A stretch of 64,000 nt of DNA, from the NCBI RefSeq assembly GCF_011009015.1, contig NZ_CP048878.1:122501-186500 (forward strand), in the 5' to 3' direction. Positions within the stretch are counted from its first letter, which is position 1, and each line of letters opens with the position of its first letter. The notes under the pieces are model-generated. The model saw only the letters and a program-made list of their open reading frames with translations, ran no database searches and was not told the DNA's origin. This document shows positions 19,600 to 28,054 of this stretch, in pieces. Made by a program: the position numbers and the translations under genes. This stretch comes from Spartinivicinus ruber. Lineage in GTDB: Bacteria; Pseudomonadota; Gammaproteobacteria; Pseudomonadales; Zooshikellaceae.

Positions 19600-19735
19600 A
19601 TAAAAAACTTCAAAGCGCTGAAACCAACTTGCAGATTGGCCAACAAGTGGTGCATAGTGTCTTGAGCATAAGTACTACACTTGTAAACTATGACAGGTAT
19701 ATCTAAACAAGCTTTGCAAATGGGTTGTCAGATAG
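19600..19735 (+). pseudogene. Degenerate partial duplication of the uvrD 3' end
   Basis: About 100 bp downstream of uvrD the reading frame encodes ETNLQIGQQVVHSV...TLVNYD. This mirrors the UvrD tail DTDLHIGQRVQHSIFGEGTIINYE. The DNA also aligns after that, where CTTTGCAAATG recurs at about 19711. The copy lacks the ATPase domains, contains a stop at 19704-19706 and has many substitutions. It is best read as a decayed tandem duplication of the last ~50 codons. A short open frame (19500-19706) runs through it, but the part upstream of 19600 has no similarity to uvrD. Confidence 0.6.
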
Positions 19736-19835
19736 TAAGCGGTTGCTTATGTTGGGCTGTGTGTTATTGCATGGCTTTTAAAAATGTAGGTTAACAAATA
19801 CAAACTAAATAATACAAAACAACAAATACCGTGAG

Positions 19836-19894
19836 TTAACCCGAATAGCTTATCGGATACCAAAGATTCTGGGCATTATTTTCCCTCGGGTTAA
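19836..19894 (+). promoter_or_regulatory. Inverted repeat in the leader of the TRAP binding-protein gene
   Basis: TTAACCCGA (19836-19844) and TCGGGTTAA (19886-19894) are perfect complements separated by 41 nt. The right arm ends 30 nt before the start codon. It could be an operator pair or a leader structure; no known motif matches. Confidence 0.35.
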
Positions 19895-19924
19895 AGTTTC
19901 ACGAATAGATAGGGAGTCATTCAT

Positions 19925-21043
19925 ATGAAACGACGCGACTTTGTAACTGCACTAGGCATTGGTGCTAGTGCTGCAGCGCTATCTGCCTGTGGTAAAAAAC
20001 AGCCTGAAGATTGTGGCCCAGAAGGGGCAGGTGAAAAAGCGGCCAGTAAAGAGGCCATTCAGTGGAAAATGGTAACCACTTGGCCGAAGAATTTTCCGGG
20101 CTTGGGTACAGCTCCTGAGCGCTTTGCTAAAAATATTGCAAAAATGAGTAATGGCCGACTGGAAATTAAAGTGTATGGTGCTGGTGAGCTAGTTCCTGCT
20201 TTGGAAGTTTTCAGTGCTGTTTCAGCTGGCACTGCTGAAATAGGGCACGGTGCTGCTTATTACTGGAAAGGCAAAGAGCCTGCTGCGCAATTTTTTGCTG
20301 CTGTTCCCTTTGGTTTAAATGCTCAGGAAATGAATAGCTGGATTCACTATGGGGGTGGCCAACAGTTGTGGGATGAAGCCTATGACCAGTTTAATCTGAA
20401 GCCTTTTGCTGGTGGTAACACTGGGGTGCAAATGGCTGGCTGGTTCCGTAAAAAGATTAACTCTTTAGAAGATTTAAAAGGGTTAAAAATGAGAATCCCT
20501 GGTCTAGGAGGCGAAGTACTGAAAAAGCTGGGAGGTGTACCCGTCAATATTCCTGGAGGAGAGTTATTTACTGCATTACAAACCGGAACTATTGATGCTA
20601 CCGAGTGGGTGGGTCCTTACAATGATTTGGCCTTTGGTCTATATAAGGCAGCAAAGTACTACTACTATCCTGGTTGGCATGAGCCAGGCACAACTTTAGA
20701 AGTCATAATTAATAAAAAAGCACTAAAAGCGTTACCGGAAGATTTACAAATGATTGTTGAGCAAGCGATTCGAGCATCCAATCAGGATATGCTAGATGAA
20801 TATACAGCACGAAATAATCAGGCACTTAACACCTTAGTCAATGAGCATAAAGTTGAGCTGTTGAAGCTGCCAAAAGATGTTCTAAAACAGCTGCATGTTG
20901 TATCTAATGAAGTTATTCAGGAAGTGGCTAATACGAGTGACTTGACTAAAAAGGTGTATGAGTCTTTTACTAAGTTTGCAGAGCAATCTCGTGCTTATCA
21001 TATGATTTCTGAACAGGCGTTCTACGAAACCCGCGCGTTATAG
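19925..21043 (+). CDS. TRAP transporter substrate-binding protein DctP/TakP type
   Basis: A 372-residue periplasmic binding protein. The N-terminus KRRDFVTALGIGASAAALSACG has a twin-arginine motif and a lipobox-like SACG, so Tat export and possible lipidation are likely. The mature part follows TakP, the alpha-keto-acid binder of Rhodobacter: AGELVPALEVFSAV, GGNTGVQMAGWFRKKI, GTIDATEWVGPYNDL and YYYPGWHEPG. The strongly conserved Arg of WFRKKI and the Glu/Trp of ATEWVGP are typical ligand contacts. No dctQ or dctM membrane genes are adjacent, so it must share a permease encoded elsewhere or be an orphan. AGGGAG is 8 nt before the ATG. Confidence 0.9.
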   Translation: MKRRDFVTALGIGASAAALSACGKKQPEDCGPEGAGEKAASKEAIQWKMVTTWPKNFPGLGTAPERFAKNIAKMSNGRLEIKVYGAGELVPALEVFSAVSAGTAEIGHGAAYYWKGKEPAAQFFAAVPFGLNAQEMNSWIHYGGGQQLWDEAYDQFNLKPFAGGNTGVQMAGWFRKKINSLEDLKGLKMRIPGLGGEVLKKLGGVPVNIPGGELFTALQTGTIDATEWVGPYNDLAFGLYKAAKYYYYPGWHEPGTTLEVIINKKALKALPEDLQMIVEQAIRASNQDMLDEYTARNNQALNTLVNEHKVELLKLPKDVLKQLHVVSNEVIQEVANTSDLTKKVYESFTKFAEQSRAYHMISEQAFYETRAL

Positions 21044-21068
21044 TCCTATACTCTGTTTTCACATCAAT

Positions 21069-21105
21069 AAACCTGTAGCAGATGTTGCAGGTTTGCCTTT
21101 TATAG
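21069..21105 (+). terminator. Terminator after TRAP binding protein
   Basis: AAACCTG and CAGGTTT form a hairpin, extendable by wobble pairs, followed by TGCCTTTTA. It lies 26 nt after the stop. Confidence 0.6.
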
Positions 21106-21214
21106 TTAACTCCTGGTATACATTCTAGAAGTCTGTTCAGGTTTGCTTGAAGAGAATCCCTTTGTGCAAACTAGAACAAGCCTTGTCATTTAGCTTGAGT
21201 AAAGAGGCACCCCT

Positions 21215-21520
21215 TTGACTGATCAGAATGAAACCAGTTTAGCGGATATTCAGCGATATCATCAATTATTAGAAGAAACCTTGGCAGCCAGCTCCCAGCA
21301 AGAATTAATTCAACTAGTTCATTTGCTTGGTTCGACCATTGGGCATGTCCGCTATTACCAAACCCAGGAGCAAAAAGAAGCTGAAGCTCAACAACGGATC
21401 CAATTAACTCAACAAGTACAGCAACAGAGTCCAGAAGGATTTGCCACCATGCAAGCAGTTACTTTGGCTGGCATTAAAGAAGTGTTATCAGCGCTTCAAA
21501 TATTAAAACAGCAATCGTAA
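21215..21520 (+). CDS. Hypothetical helical protein
   Basis: A 101-residue, Gln/Glu-rich, probably all-helical protein (SLADIQRYHQLLEETL, EQKEAEAQQRIQLTQQVQQ). No signal peptide, no Cys and no recognised domain. The start is a TTG with AGAGG 7 nt upstream. No in-frame ATG occurs before the conserved-looking part. It precedes the PHA-system small protein by about 60 bp and may share its transcript. Function unknown; a granule-associated or adaptor role would be only a guess. Confidence 0.6.
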   Translation: MTDQNETSLADIQRYHQLLEETLAASSQQELIQLVHLLGSTIGHVRYYQTQEQKEAEAQQRIQLTQQVQQQSPEGFATMQAVTLAGIKEVLSALQILKQQS

Positions 21521-21581
21521 ACCAGTATTGCCCTTCGCTGTGAGTATACAGTAAATTTTAAGATGAGTTTTGATAGATAAT

Positions 21582-21857
21582 ATGTCGAAAATTAATATTC
21601 AAAGAGATCATGGCACTTCAAAAGAAAAGGCGAAAAGTGCTGTACAAAAAATAGCAGAAGAGTTACAACAAAGCATGGGTGCGACTTATGAGTGGCAGCA
21701 GGATACACTGTTATTCAAGAAAACAGGTGCAAAAGGTAAAATTGTAGTCGATGACCAGAAAGTCGATATTAGTGTTGAATTAAGCTTGTTGATGAAGCCA
21801 TTAAAAGGCACCATTGAACAGCAGATTAGTCAACGTTTGGATAAATTAATCGGCTAA
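21582..21857 (+). CDS. Polyhydroxyalkanoic acid system family protein
   Basis: A 91-residue protein with the pattern of the PHA-system family: SKINIQRDHGTSKEKAKSAVQKIAEELQ at the start, YEWQQDTLLF in the middle, and LLMKPLKGTIEQQISQRLDKL at the end. Members are small proteins found near PHA genes and are thought to associate with granules or regulate them. The mechanism is not established. I start at ATG 21582 because the family begins MSKI; a TTG at 21570 would add four residues. The intergenic repeat begins six bases after the stop. Confidence 0.75.
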   Translation: MSKINIQRDHGTSKEKAKSAVQKIAEELQQSMGATYEWQQDTLLFKKTGAKGKIVVDDQKVDISVELSLLMKPLKGTIEQQISQRLDKLIG

Positions 21858-21862
21858 GTTGC

Positions 21863-22074
21863 TATATCCTTCGCGAATAGCTTTTAGGCTTTGTTACCTT
21901 AGCTCTGACTACTAAGGATGGTGGAAATTCAGTTAATGCATGGAGCATTTAACTGTCACCCCAGTCACTTATTCCAATAAGCTCCTGGGGGCAAGTCTGC
22001 TACTGCAAGACTTGCGGTAGCCACTTTAATTTATATAAAAGTGCTACTGGAACTCATCGCTCGATGGCCTTGCC
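21863..22074 (+). repeat. Intergenic dispersed repeat, copy A
   Basis: The stretch 21868-21963 is nearly identical to the reverse complement of 33361-33455, for example GGATGGTGGAAATTCAGTTA followed by ATGCATGGAGCATTTAACTG. A weaker match continues to CTCATCGCTCGATGGCC near 22052-22068. It carries no coding frame. It is one copy of a genome-resident repeat of unknown type. Confidence 0.7.
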
Positions 22075-22134
22075 TAAAACCCCTTCGCTATGGCTATAGA
22101 GTTTTTCTTGTAAAGTAGCTGAAAAACTTGTTAT

Positions 22135-22773
22135 ATGAAAACACGAGAACGGATTCTCCTAACTAGCTTGGAATTATTTAATGATTTTGGTGAGCCTAAT
22201 ATCACCACTATAGATATTTCCAATGAAATGGAAATCAGTCCTGGTAATCTTTACTACCACTTTCAAGGGAAAGATGCCATTATTCTAGAGCTTTACATGC
22301 GATTTGAGCATGATTTAATCGAGTTATTAGAATCTCCTTCTCGGCATAAATTAGCGGTGGATGACTACTGGCTTTATTTGCACATTATTTTCGAGGCTAT
22401 TCAAAATTATCGTTTTTTTTACCGAGATTTATCTAATTTGCTGGCTAAGTACAAAAAAATTCAGTCACGATTTAACCGACTTATAAGTCGCAAAAAGCAA
22501 ATGTTCATTGAAGTATGCCAGAGTCTGAAAAAAGCAGATTTTTTGATGGCTACTGAAGAGGAAATTGAAGCGTTGGCTGACAATGCTGTGGTTATTGCAA
22601 CTTTTTGGTTAAATTACCAGGTGATGAGACATAAAAATGCATACGACAGTAATTATATAAGTTTGGGAATTTACCAAGTGATGTCTTTGATTGCACCCTA
22701 TTTAGTTGCTGAGCAAAGAGCGAGCTTACAATCCATTAGTAGAATGTATAAAGAAAAGACAGTAAATAACTAA
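22135..22773 (+). CDS. phaD: TetR-family regulator PhaD
   Basis: A 212-residue TetR-type protein. The HTH at the N-terminus (KTRERILLTSLELFNDFGEPN, then ISPGNLYYHFQGKDAIILEL) is very close to Pseudomonas PhaD, the activator of the phaC1 and phaI promoters. The C-terminal ligand domain is more divergent. In Pseudomonas phaD lies downstream of phaC2; here it stands just before the convergent phasin gene. Control of the phasin and synthase promoters in 23.35-23.85 kb is therefore a good inference. Confidence 0.85.
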   Translation: MKTRERILLTSLELFNDFGEPNITTIDISNEMEISPGNLYYHFQGKDAIILELYMRFEHDLIELLESPSRHKLAVDDYWLYLHIIFEAIQNYRFFYRDLSNLLAKYKKIQSRFNRLISRKKQMFIEVCQSLKKADFLMATEEEIEALADNAVVIATFWLNYQVMRHKNAYDSNYISLGIYQVMSLIAPYLVAEQRASLQSISRMYKEKTVNN

Positions 22774-22849
22774 TAGTTAGAGGTGCTAATAATAAATTAC
22801 TTGTCGCTAATTTGACATATATTCGTAGTAATTTTTTTAAAGCCATATT

Positions 22850-22880
22850 AAAAACAAAAAGGCAGGGGAAAATCCCCTGC
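22850..22880 (-). terminator. Terminator of the phasin gene
   Basis: On the minus strand GCAGGGG-loop-CCCCTGC is followed by CTTTTTGTTTTTAAT, a classic intrinsic terminator, 35 nt after the phasin stop codon. Confidence 0.88.
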
Positions 22881-22914
22881 AAAATGATGTGCGTTTACCA
22901 GGATAGGTGTGTAA

Positions 22915-23346
22915 CTAGGCTGAAACAGCCTTCTTAGTGGTACTGCTGCTACTGCGGCTAGCACTGGTAGCCGGCTTTTTTTCGGATGCCAGTGCTTTTA
23001 CTGCTTCACTAAGCTCTTCAATCTGATGAGATAACTCTTTTAGCTCGTCTCTAGTGCTTGTTGGCAAGATATCTCTCAGTTGATTTATTCTGTTTTCTAG
23101 CTTATCGGTTGTTTTAGATTTAAGTTTTTCTTTCATCTCATCCATGCGATGCTGGGTGCGTGCTTGAACCTCTTCGCCATCTTTTACAAGAGTTTCAAAA
23201 AATCTAATCCCTTCCTGCCCAAGCTTTTCATACTGAGCATAAGCTCCCAAGCCCGCGAGCCAGATCTTATGAGCAGATTCTCGGATGTTAGATAGTAAGC
23301 TTTTTTCCCTTTCTTCAGATTTATCAGCCGGTTTTACATCTGACAT
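22915..23346 (-). CDS. Phasin (PhaI/PhaF-like granule protein)
   Basis: A 143-residue granule-associated protein. The phasin segment is IRESAHKIWLAGLGAYAQYEKLGQEGIRFFETLVKDGEEVQ (about residues 22-62), with the conserved KIWLAGLGAY. It is followed by a helical coiled region and a short Ser/Thr/Lys tail (SASRSSSSTTKKA). Phasins coat PHA granules and control their size. The tail is far shorter than the histone-like tail of PhaF, so it is closer to PhaI. It is divergent from phaC across a ~500-bp control region and ends in a strong terminator. Confidence 0.88.
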   Translation of the reverse strand: MSDVKPADKSEEREKSLLSNIRESAHKIWLAGLGAYAQYEKLGQEGIRFFETLVKDGEEVQARTQHRMDEMKEKLKSKTTDKLENRINQLRDILPTSTRDELKELSHQIEELSEAVKALASEKKPATSASRSSSSTTKKAVSA

Positions 23347-23845
23347 ATTGCTATTCCTCTTTGTATGGCATTACAGGAAGCAGGCGAGACAACTCATCCT
23401 TTATAGAACATGAGAGCATGTTCGTTCCTTAACACGCCCGTTAACATGATTCAAGCCTAGCAGTGAAAATTAGAATGAACATACTAACTTTGCTGATTAG
23501 AATGACAATGAAGTGGAGTTAATTTTTAAGTAAAAAATATTCTAATTAAAGTAGGTTAATATAACCTGCTTAAAAAGCAACTCTACACGTAAGTGACTAA
23601 AAGCTTAGTATAGTTTAATAGCATAGAGAGGGTTGTAGTAGCGACTATCACTTACATAAAGATGTGATATTGCAAAGAGCGATTATTGTTGAAGCATTAT
23701 GTTATTAGTCTTATTTGGCAGAATTTGCTACAGCATTGCTCGATACTTTTTTCAAATTGTTCTTAACAAGTTACGAATGTTTGAAAAAGTTCAAAGGCAA
23801 CCAAGGTTGGTGTGTATTTACAGAATATAAAGGAATTTTGCGTCA
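23347..23845. other. phasin-phaC divergent control region
   Basis: About 500 bp with no gene. It must carry the divergent promoters of the phasin and phaC, and it is the likely PhaD target. I found no clear palindrome. TTGGCAGAATTTGCTA at 23715 resembles a sigma-54 site, but its GG-GC spacing is two bases too short. Confidence 0.5.
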
Positions 23846-25645
23846 ATGAGTGAAGCCATCATAAAAGATATTAATGAGCGAATTGCCAAGCTCAGTGAAT
23901 CTATAAAGAAACTGGATAACAGTGATCAGGCTGTTGCAGAACAACTACGGCATATCTTATCGCAGGGCCTAGACGTTACTAATCGAGAAAAAGGGGAAAA
24001 GTCGGAGGCTGAAACGTCAACTGTAGCAAATCCTGCAATGGGTTTTAATCGTAAAGATTTATGGTCTACAGCAGGTAGTATCGTTAAGCATGCGGTAGTC
24101 AATCCTGGTGCTAGTTTGAAGCAGGCTGTTGGGTTCAGCAAAGATATTTCACAAGTCGTTTTAGGTAAATTTGAGGAGCCAAATACCAAGGGAGATCGTC
24201 GTTTTAAAGACCCTACCTGGAAAGAAAATCCTCTGTATCGGCGTTATTTACAGGCATATTATGTGTGGCGTCAACGCTTGCATGATTGGGTTGATGAAAC
24301 TGATATGACTCAGGAAGATAGTCGAAGAGCGAAGTTCATTATCTCTTTGCTGACAGATGCTTTATCACCTTCCAATACTTTACTTAATCCGGAAGTGATT
24401 AAGCGAGTTTTTGAAACCGGTGGCACCAGCCTGGAAAAAGGTTTAGTTCACTTGTTGGAAGATATTAAAGCCAATGGGGGGATGCCTTCACAAGTTAAAC
24501 AAGGTGTCTTTAAAGTAGGAGACAACTTGGGTCTATCTGAAGGATCAGTGGTTTTTCGCAATGAGATATTAGAGCTTATCCAGTATAAGCCAGCTACAGA
24601 AAAAGTTTTAAAAATACCTGTCTTAATTATTCCACCACAAATCAACAAGTTTTTTGTATTTGACCTGACGCCGGATAAAAGCTTTGTGCAGTTTTGTGCT
24701 AAATCAGGCTTGCAAACGTTTATCATTAGCTGGCGGAATCCAACGCAAGAGCATCGCCATTGGGGACTGGAGCAATATATTCTAGCTGCTAATGATGCAA
24801 TGAATGCAGTCAAAGAAATAACTGAAAGTGACAAAGTTAATCTAGTTGGTGCTTGTTCTGGTGGTATTACTTCAGCTACTTTGGCAGGTTATTTAGCTGC
24901 CAAAGATGATTGTTCGGTTAATACCATTACCCAGTTAGTCAGTGTATTAGATACCAATATCGACTCAGATATTGCTTTATTTGCTACGGATAAAGCGCTG
25001 GAATTAGCGAGAAAAGCTTCAGAGAAGCAGGGCATTTTAGAAGGTAAAGATATGGCCAAAGCGTTCGCTTGGTTAAGGCCAAATGATCTAATTTGGAATT
25101 ATTGGGTTAATAACTATTTACTGGGTAAAGAACCACCAGCATTTGATGTACTTTATTGGAATAACGACACTACGCGTTTACCTGCAAAACTGCATAGTGA
25201 TTTTATTGATCTATACAAACAAAATCCACTGACCTTGCCTGGTGTGTTAAAAATTGATGGACAGGTAATTAATTTAAAGAAAGTAACATGTGATAGTTAT
25301 GCTGTAGCAGGCATTAATGACCATATCACGCTTTGGGAAGCATGTTATCGTTCAAGTCAGTTAATGGAGGGGAAACGAGAGTTTATTTTAAGTAATAGTG
25401 GGCATATTCAAAGTATTTTGAACCCTCCGTCTAATCTCAAGGCAAATTTTTATACTAATAATGAATTATCAGCTGACCCTCAGCTGTGGAAGAAAGGGGC
25501 GACCTTTAATAAAGGTAGTTGGTGGTCTCATTGGCAAAAATGGTTATGCAGCCGCTCAGGTGAACAAAAGCCAGTAGCTAAAGAGTTGGGTAGTAAACAG
25601 CATCCACCTATGGAAGCTGCGCCTGGGCTTTATGTCCACGACTAA
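23846..25645 (+). CDS. phaC: Class II poly(3-hydroxyalkanoate) synthase PhaC
   Basis: A 599-residue PHA synthase that polymerises (R)-3-hydroxyacyl-CoA at the granule surface. It reads closely along Pseudomonas PhaC1: DRRFKDPTWKENPLYRRYLQAY, FETGGTSLEKGL, QYKPATEKV, PPQINKFFVFDLTPDKS, the lipase-like box GACSGG with catalytic Cys337, RPNDLIWNYWVNNYLLG, the Asp in AGINDHIT and the His in SNSGHIQSILNPP. The similarity indicates the medium-chain-length class. The N-terminus is ~40 residues longer than in Pseudomonas and helical. phaZ follows after 13 bp, so phaCZ is an operon. No second synthase is present. Confidence 0.96.
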   Translation: MSEAIIKDINERIAKLSESIKKLDNSDQAVAEQLRHILSQGLDVTNREKGEKSEAETSTVANPAMGFNRKDLWSTAGSIVKHAVVNPGASLKQAVGFSKDISQVVLGKFEEPNTKGDRRFKDPTWKENPLYRRYLQAYYVWRQRLHDWVDETDMTQEDSRRAKFIISLLTDALSPSNTLLNPEVIKRVFETGGTSLEKGLVHLLEDIKANGGMPSQVKQGVFKVGDNLGLSEGSVVFRNEILELIQYKPATEKVLKIPVLIIPPQINKFFVFDLTPDKSFVQFCAKSGLQTFIISWRNPTQEHRHWGLEQYILAANDAMNAVKEITESDKVNLVGACSGGITSATLAGYLAAKDDCSVNTITQLVSVLDTNIDSDIALFATDKALELARKASEKQGILEGKDMAKAFAWLRPNDLIWNYWVNNYLLGKEPPAFDVLYWNNDTTRLPAKLHSDFIDLYKQNPLTLPGVLKIDGQVINLKKVTCDSYAVAGINDHITLWEACYRSSQLMEGKREFILSNSGHIQSILNPPSNLKANFYTNNELSADPQLWKKGATFNKGSWWSHWQKWLCSRSGEQKPVAKELGSKQHPPMEAAPGLYVHD

Positions 25646-25658
25646 GTAGGGGTAATCG

Positions 25659-26825
25659 TTGGAAACTACATTCTCAACCAATATCCGCGAGCCCATGCGA
25701 GTTCGCTTTAAAACCCTGGATATTGATGGGCAAATTCTGAGGGTGGCGATACGTCCAGGTAGCTCAGATATTTTACCATTGTTGGTGTTTAATGGGATTG
25801 GCGCTAATTTAGAGCTAATTAAACCCTTTGCAGATGAATTGGAAGGGGTTGAGGTAATCGCATTTGATGCGCCAGGCACTGGTGGTTCTTCCACACCCAA
25901 GTTGCCTTATCGGTTTCCAGGTTTGGTCAGGTTAGTCAGCAAAATGCTGGATGAAATGAATTACGGGCAAGTTAATATATTAGGAGTATCCTGGGGGGGA
26001 GCCCTTGCCCAGCAGTTTGCTTACGACCACCCATATCGTTGTAACCGGTTAGTGTTAGCCGCTACGTCGATGGGGAGTGTAGCTATACCAGCGAAATTAT
26101 CAGTATTACTTAAAATGGCGAGTCCCCGTCGCTATGTGCAGCCTAGTTATATGGAGAAAATTGCTGCTAGTATTTATGGCGGGGCATTTCGTCGTAATTC
26201 ACGTTTAATCAAAAATCACTCTCTAAAGATTCGCTCGCCAAGTGGTATCGGTTATTACTATCAAATACTTGCTGGAGCAGGCTGGACGAGTTTTCACTGG
26301 CTACATCAAATTAAACAGCCAACTTTAATTCTGGCAGGAGATGATGACCCAATTATTCCATTAGCTAATGCTAAGTTGATGGCTCGTTTAATTCCAAACT
26401 CAGAGTTAAGAGTAATAAGGTGTGGCCATTTATTTTTATTAACCAGAACCAAGGAAATTGCACCAATTGTTCTGGACTTTTTAAAAGACAACCAGAATCG
26501 ACTGACTAACCCTGAACGTAATAAAACAGTTGTTGAGGTTGAATCAACAGCTGAAACGCTGGAAGAAGAGATTGAAGTAACTAAGCCTAAAGCTAAAAAA
26601 GTCAGGCAACTCAAAACTAGAAAAGTAACTAAGAGCAAAAGTACTGAGAGCACTGGTATTAATACTGAAAGAGTCAGTAGTCAAAACAATGAATCTAAAA
26701 ATAGCGATGATACAGACAATAAAATAACTAATGTTGATAGCAAAAATTCTGAAAAAGTACATATAAAATTAAAAACCGAGTCAGGAGGTGCAACGAGTGA
26801 AAGCAAGCCTCCTGAAGTCAAATAG
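25659..26825 (+). CDS. phaZ: Intracellular mcl-PHA depolymerase PhaZ with long C-terminal tail
   Basis: A 388-residue alpha/beta hydrolase that breaks down stored PHA. Residues ~13-285 match Pseudomonas PhaZ: FNGIGANLELIKPF, AFDAPGTGGSSTP, nucleophile Ser111 in GVSWGGALAQQF, SPRRYVQPS, AGAGWTSFHWLH, Asp in AGDDDPIIP and the catalytic His in CGHLFLLTR. The known enzyme ends about there. This one adds ~100 residues rich in Lys, Ser, Thr, Glu and Asn with no hydrophobic core, probably disordered. The start is TTG with TAGGGG upstream, 13 bp after phaC. It is convergent with the MaoC gene, 7 bp apart. Confidence 0.92.
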   Translation: METTFSTNIREPMRVRFKTLDIDGQILRVAIRPGSSDILPLLVFNGIGANLELIKPFADELEGVEVIAFDAPGTGGSSTPKLPYRFPGLVRLVSKMLDEMNYGQVNILGVSWGGALAQQFAYDHPYRCNRLVLAATSMGSVAIPAKLSVLLKMASPRRYVQPSYMEKIAASIYGGAFRRNSRLIKNHSLKIRSPSGIGYYYQILAGAGWTSFHWLHQIKQPTLILAGDDDPIIPLANAKLMARLIPNSELRVIRCGHLFLLTRTKEIAPIVLDFLKDNQNRLTNPERNKTVVEVESTAETLEEEIEVTKPKAKKVRQLKTRKVTKSKSTESTGINTERVSSQNNESKNSDDTDNKITNVDSKNSEKVHIKLKTESGGATSESKPPEVK

Positions 26826-26832
26826 GAAAATA

Positions 26833-27315
26833 TTATTGGTAGATTAACCTGAATACCACTTCGGCAACACATGCTGGTTTATCTTGTCCTTCAACTTCAA
26901 CCGTGATTTTTTGTTTTAATTGAATGGTTTTCGGGTCTTTCAATTCTGCAGAAATCAACTGTCGGCTGGCTCTTACTTTTGAGTCGACTAGCACTGGAGC
27001 AGTAAAGCGAACTTTATCCAGGCCGTAATTAACCATTAAGGCCAGATTGTTAAAAGCTTCTGGTATTTTGCTTTTAACGGTTTGTGATAGGTGAGTAACG
27101 AGGGATAAGGTAAGAAAGCCATGAGCAATGGTTTTTTTAAATGGAGAATGTTTTGCTGACTTTTCAGGATCTACATGAATAAATTGATGGTCTAAAGTAG
27201 CATCAGCAAATTTATTGATACGTTCCTGGTCGATTGTTAACCAGTCTCCTACGCCATCTTCTAACCCTTCATTGGAATTAAATATTTCAAGTGCGAGTTC
27301 GGCATTGCTAGCCAT
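26833..27315 (-). CDS. MaoC-family (R)-enoyl-CoA hydratase-like protein
   Basis: A 160-residue single hot-dog-fold MaoC protein. The catalytic Asp/His segment is FADATLDHQFIHVDPE near residues 36-51. It is followed by SPFKKTIAHGFLTLSLV, the hallmark hydratase-2 motif. Such enzymes hydrate trans-2-enoyl-CoA to (R)-3-hydroxyacyl-CoA, the PhaC substrate (PhaJ role). Position beside phaCZ supports that use but does not prove it, since related NodN-type proteins share the motif. AAGGAC lies upstream of the ATG. Confidence 0.85.
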   Translation of the reverse strand: MASNAELALEIFNSNEGLEDGVGDWLTIDQERINKFADATLDHQFIHVDPEKSAKHSPFKKTIAHGFLTLSLVTHLSQTVKSKIPEAFNNLALMVNYGLDKVRFTAPVLVDSKVRASRQLISAELKDPKTIQLKQKITVEVEGQDKPACVAEVVFRLIYQ

Positions 27316-27545
27316 ATAAGTAAGTCCTTAGTTTGGAATAATACCCATGTTAATGTAAAAACTGTTGGCTATACTGCTGTTAACTGTCTTTGCTTTGTTT
27401 TACTTTATTGCTTTAACTTTTAGAGTGTTTAGTACTACAGGTTATTTCGTGAGAAATATATCTTACATATCTAGCAACTAAAAGTCATTTGTAATATATA
27501 ACATGGCAGTTTTTGTATGGTAATTTTAAGATTTTGTATATAGGA

Positions 27546-27583
27546 CTTTTCTAAAAAATGTATTTTTAAAATTTTTAGAAAAG
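27546..27583 (+). repeat. AT-only inverted repeat upstream of the disrupted gene
   Basis: CTTTTCTAAAAA and TTTTTAGAAAAG form a perfect 12-bp stem with a 14-nt loop, 32 bp before the GTG start of the split gene. It could be an operator or the remains of an older terminator. Confidence 0.4.
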
Positions 27584-27968
27584 CCCTAAAATTAGGTGGG
27601 TATGGAGGCCTAGCTGTGTTAACAACCAGGATAGAACAATACCAAAAGGCCATTAATAAGAGTTATGAGTATTTAACTAAGCGACTTTCTCCTGAGATGA
27701 TTCATGCAGGAGAAGTGGATTTGTCATCAATTTATAAATACCCTACGTTACTTCAATTAGCTGGTAAGTTACCGCAATGTGAACATTTTATTGAGGCAAT
27801 TAAGCAATACTACTTTAAGGAAGATGGCGACTTTCTTACTTATCCTGAATTGAAATCGGTTAATACCATTTTAGATAGCTATCAACCCTATATGAACGGT
27901 TGGTTGGCAATTGCTGCCCATAAACTGGAACGGTTTGATATCAGTATTCATGCTTATGAATTCCTCCA

Positions 27969-27976
27969 TAATTTTT
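27969..27976 (+). repeat. Target site duplication, left copy
   Basis: TAATTTTT directly precedes the left inverted repeat of the element and recurs at 29008-29015 directly after the right one. An 8-bp duplication is the usual size for the IS1595 family. Confidence 0.9.
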
Positions 27977-27998
27977 CCTAATTATCACTATACCTAAG
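27977..27998 (+). repeat. IS left inverted repeat
   Basis: Begins CCTAATTATCACTATACC. It is complementary to the right end with two adjacent mismatches. Confidence 0.9.
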
Positions 27999-28054
27999 CC
28001 ATTAACTGCTGTATATTTGAACAGCATGGAAACTTAATTGAGAAGGTATAAATA

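Noticed and set aside
23715-23730. Sigma-54-like promoter TTGGCAGAATTTGCTA before phaC
   Set aside because: The GG and GC doublets are 8 nt apart instead of the required 10.
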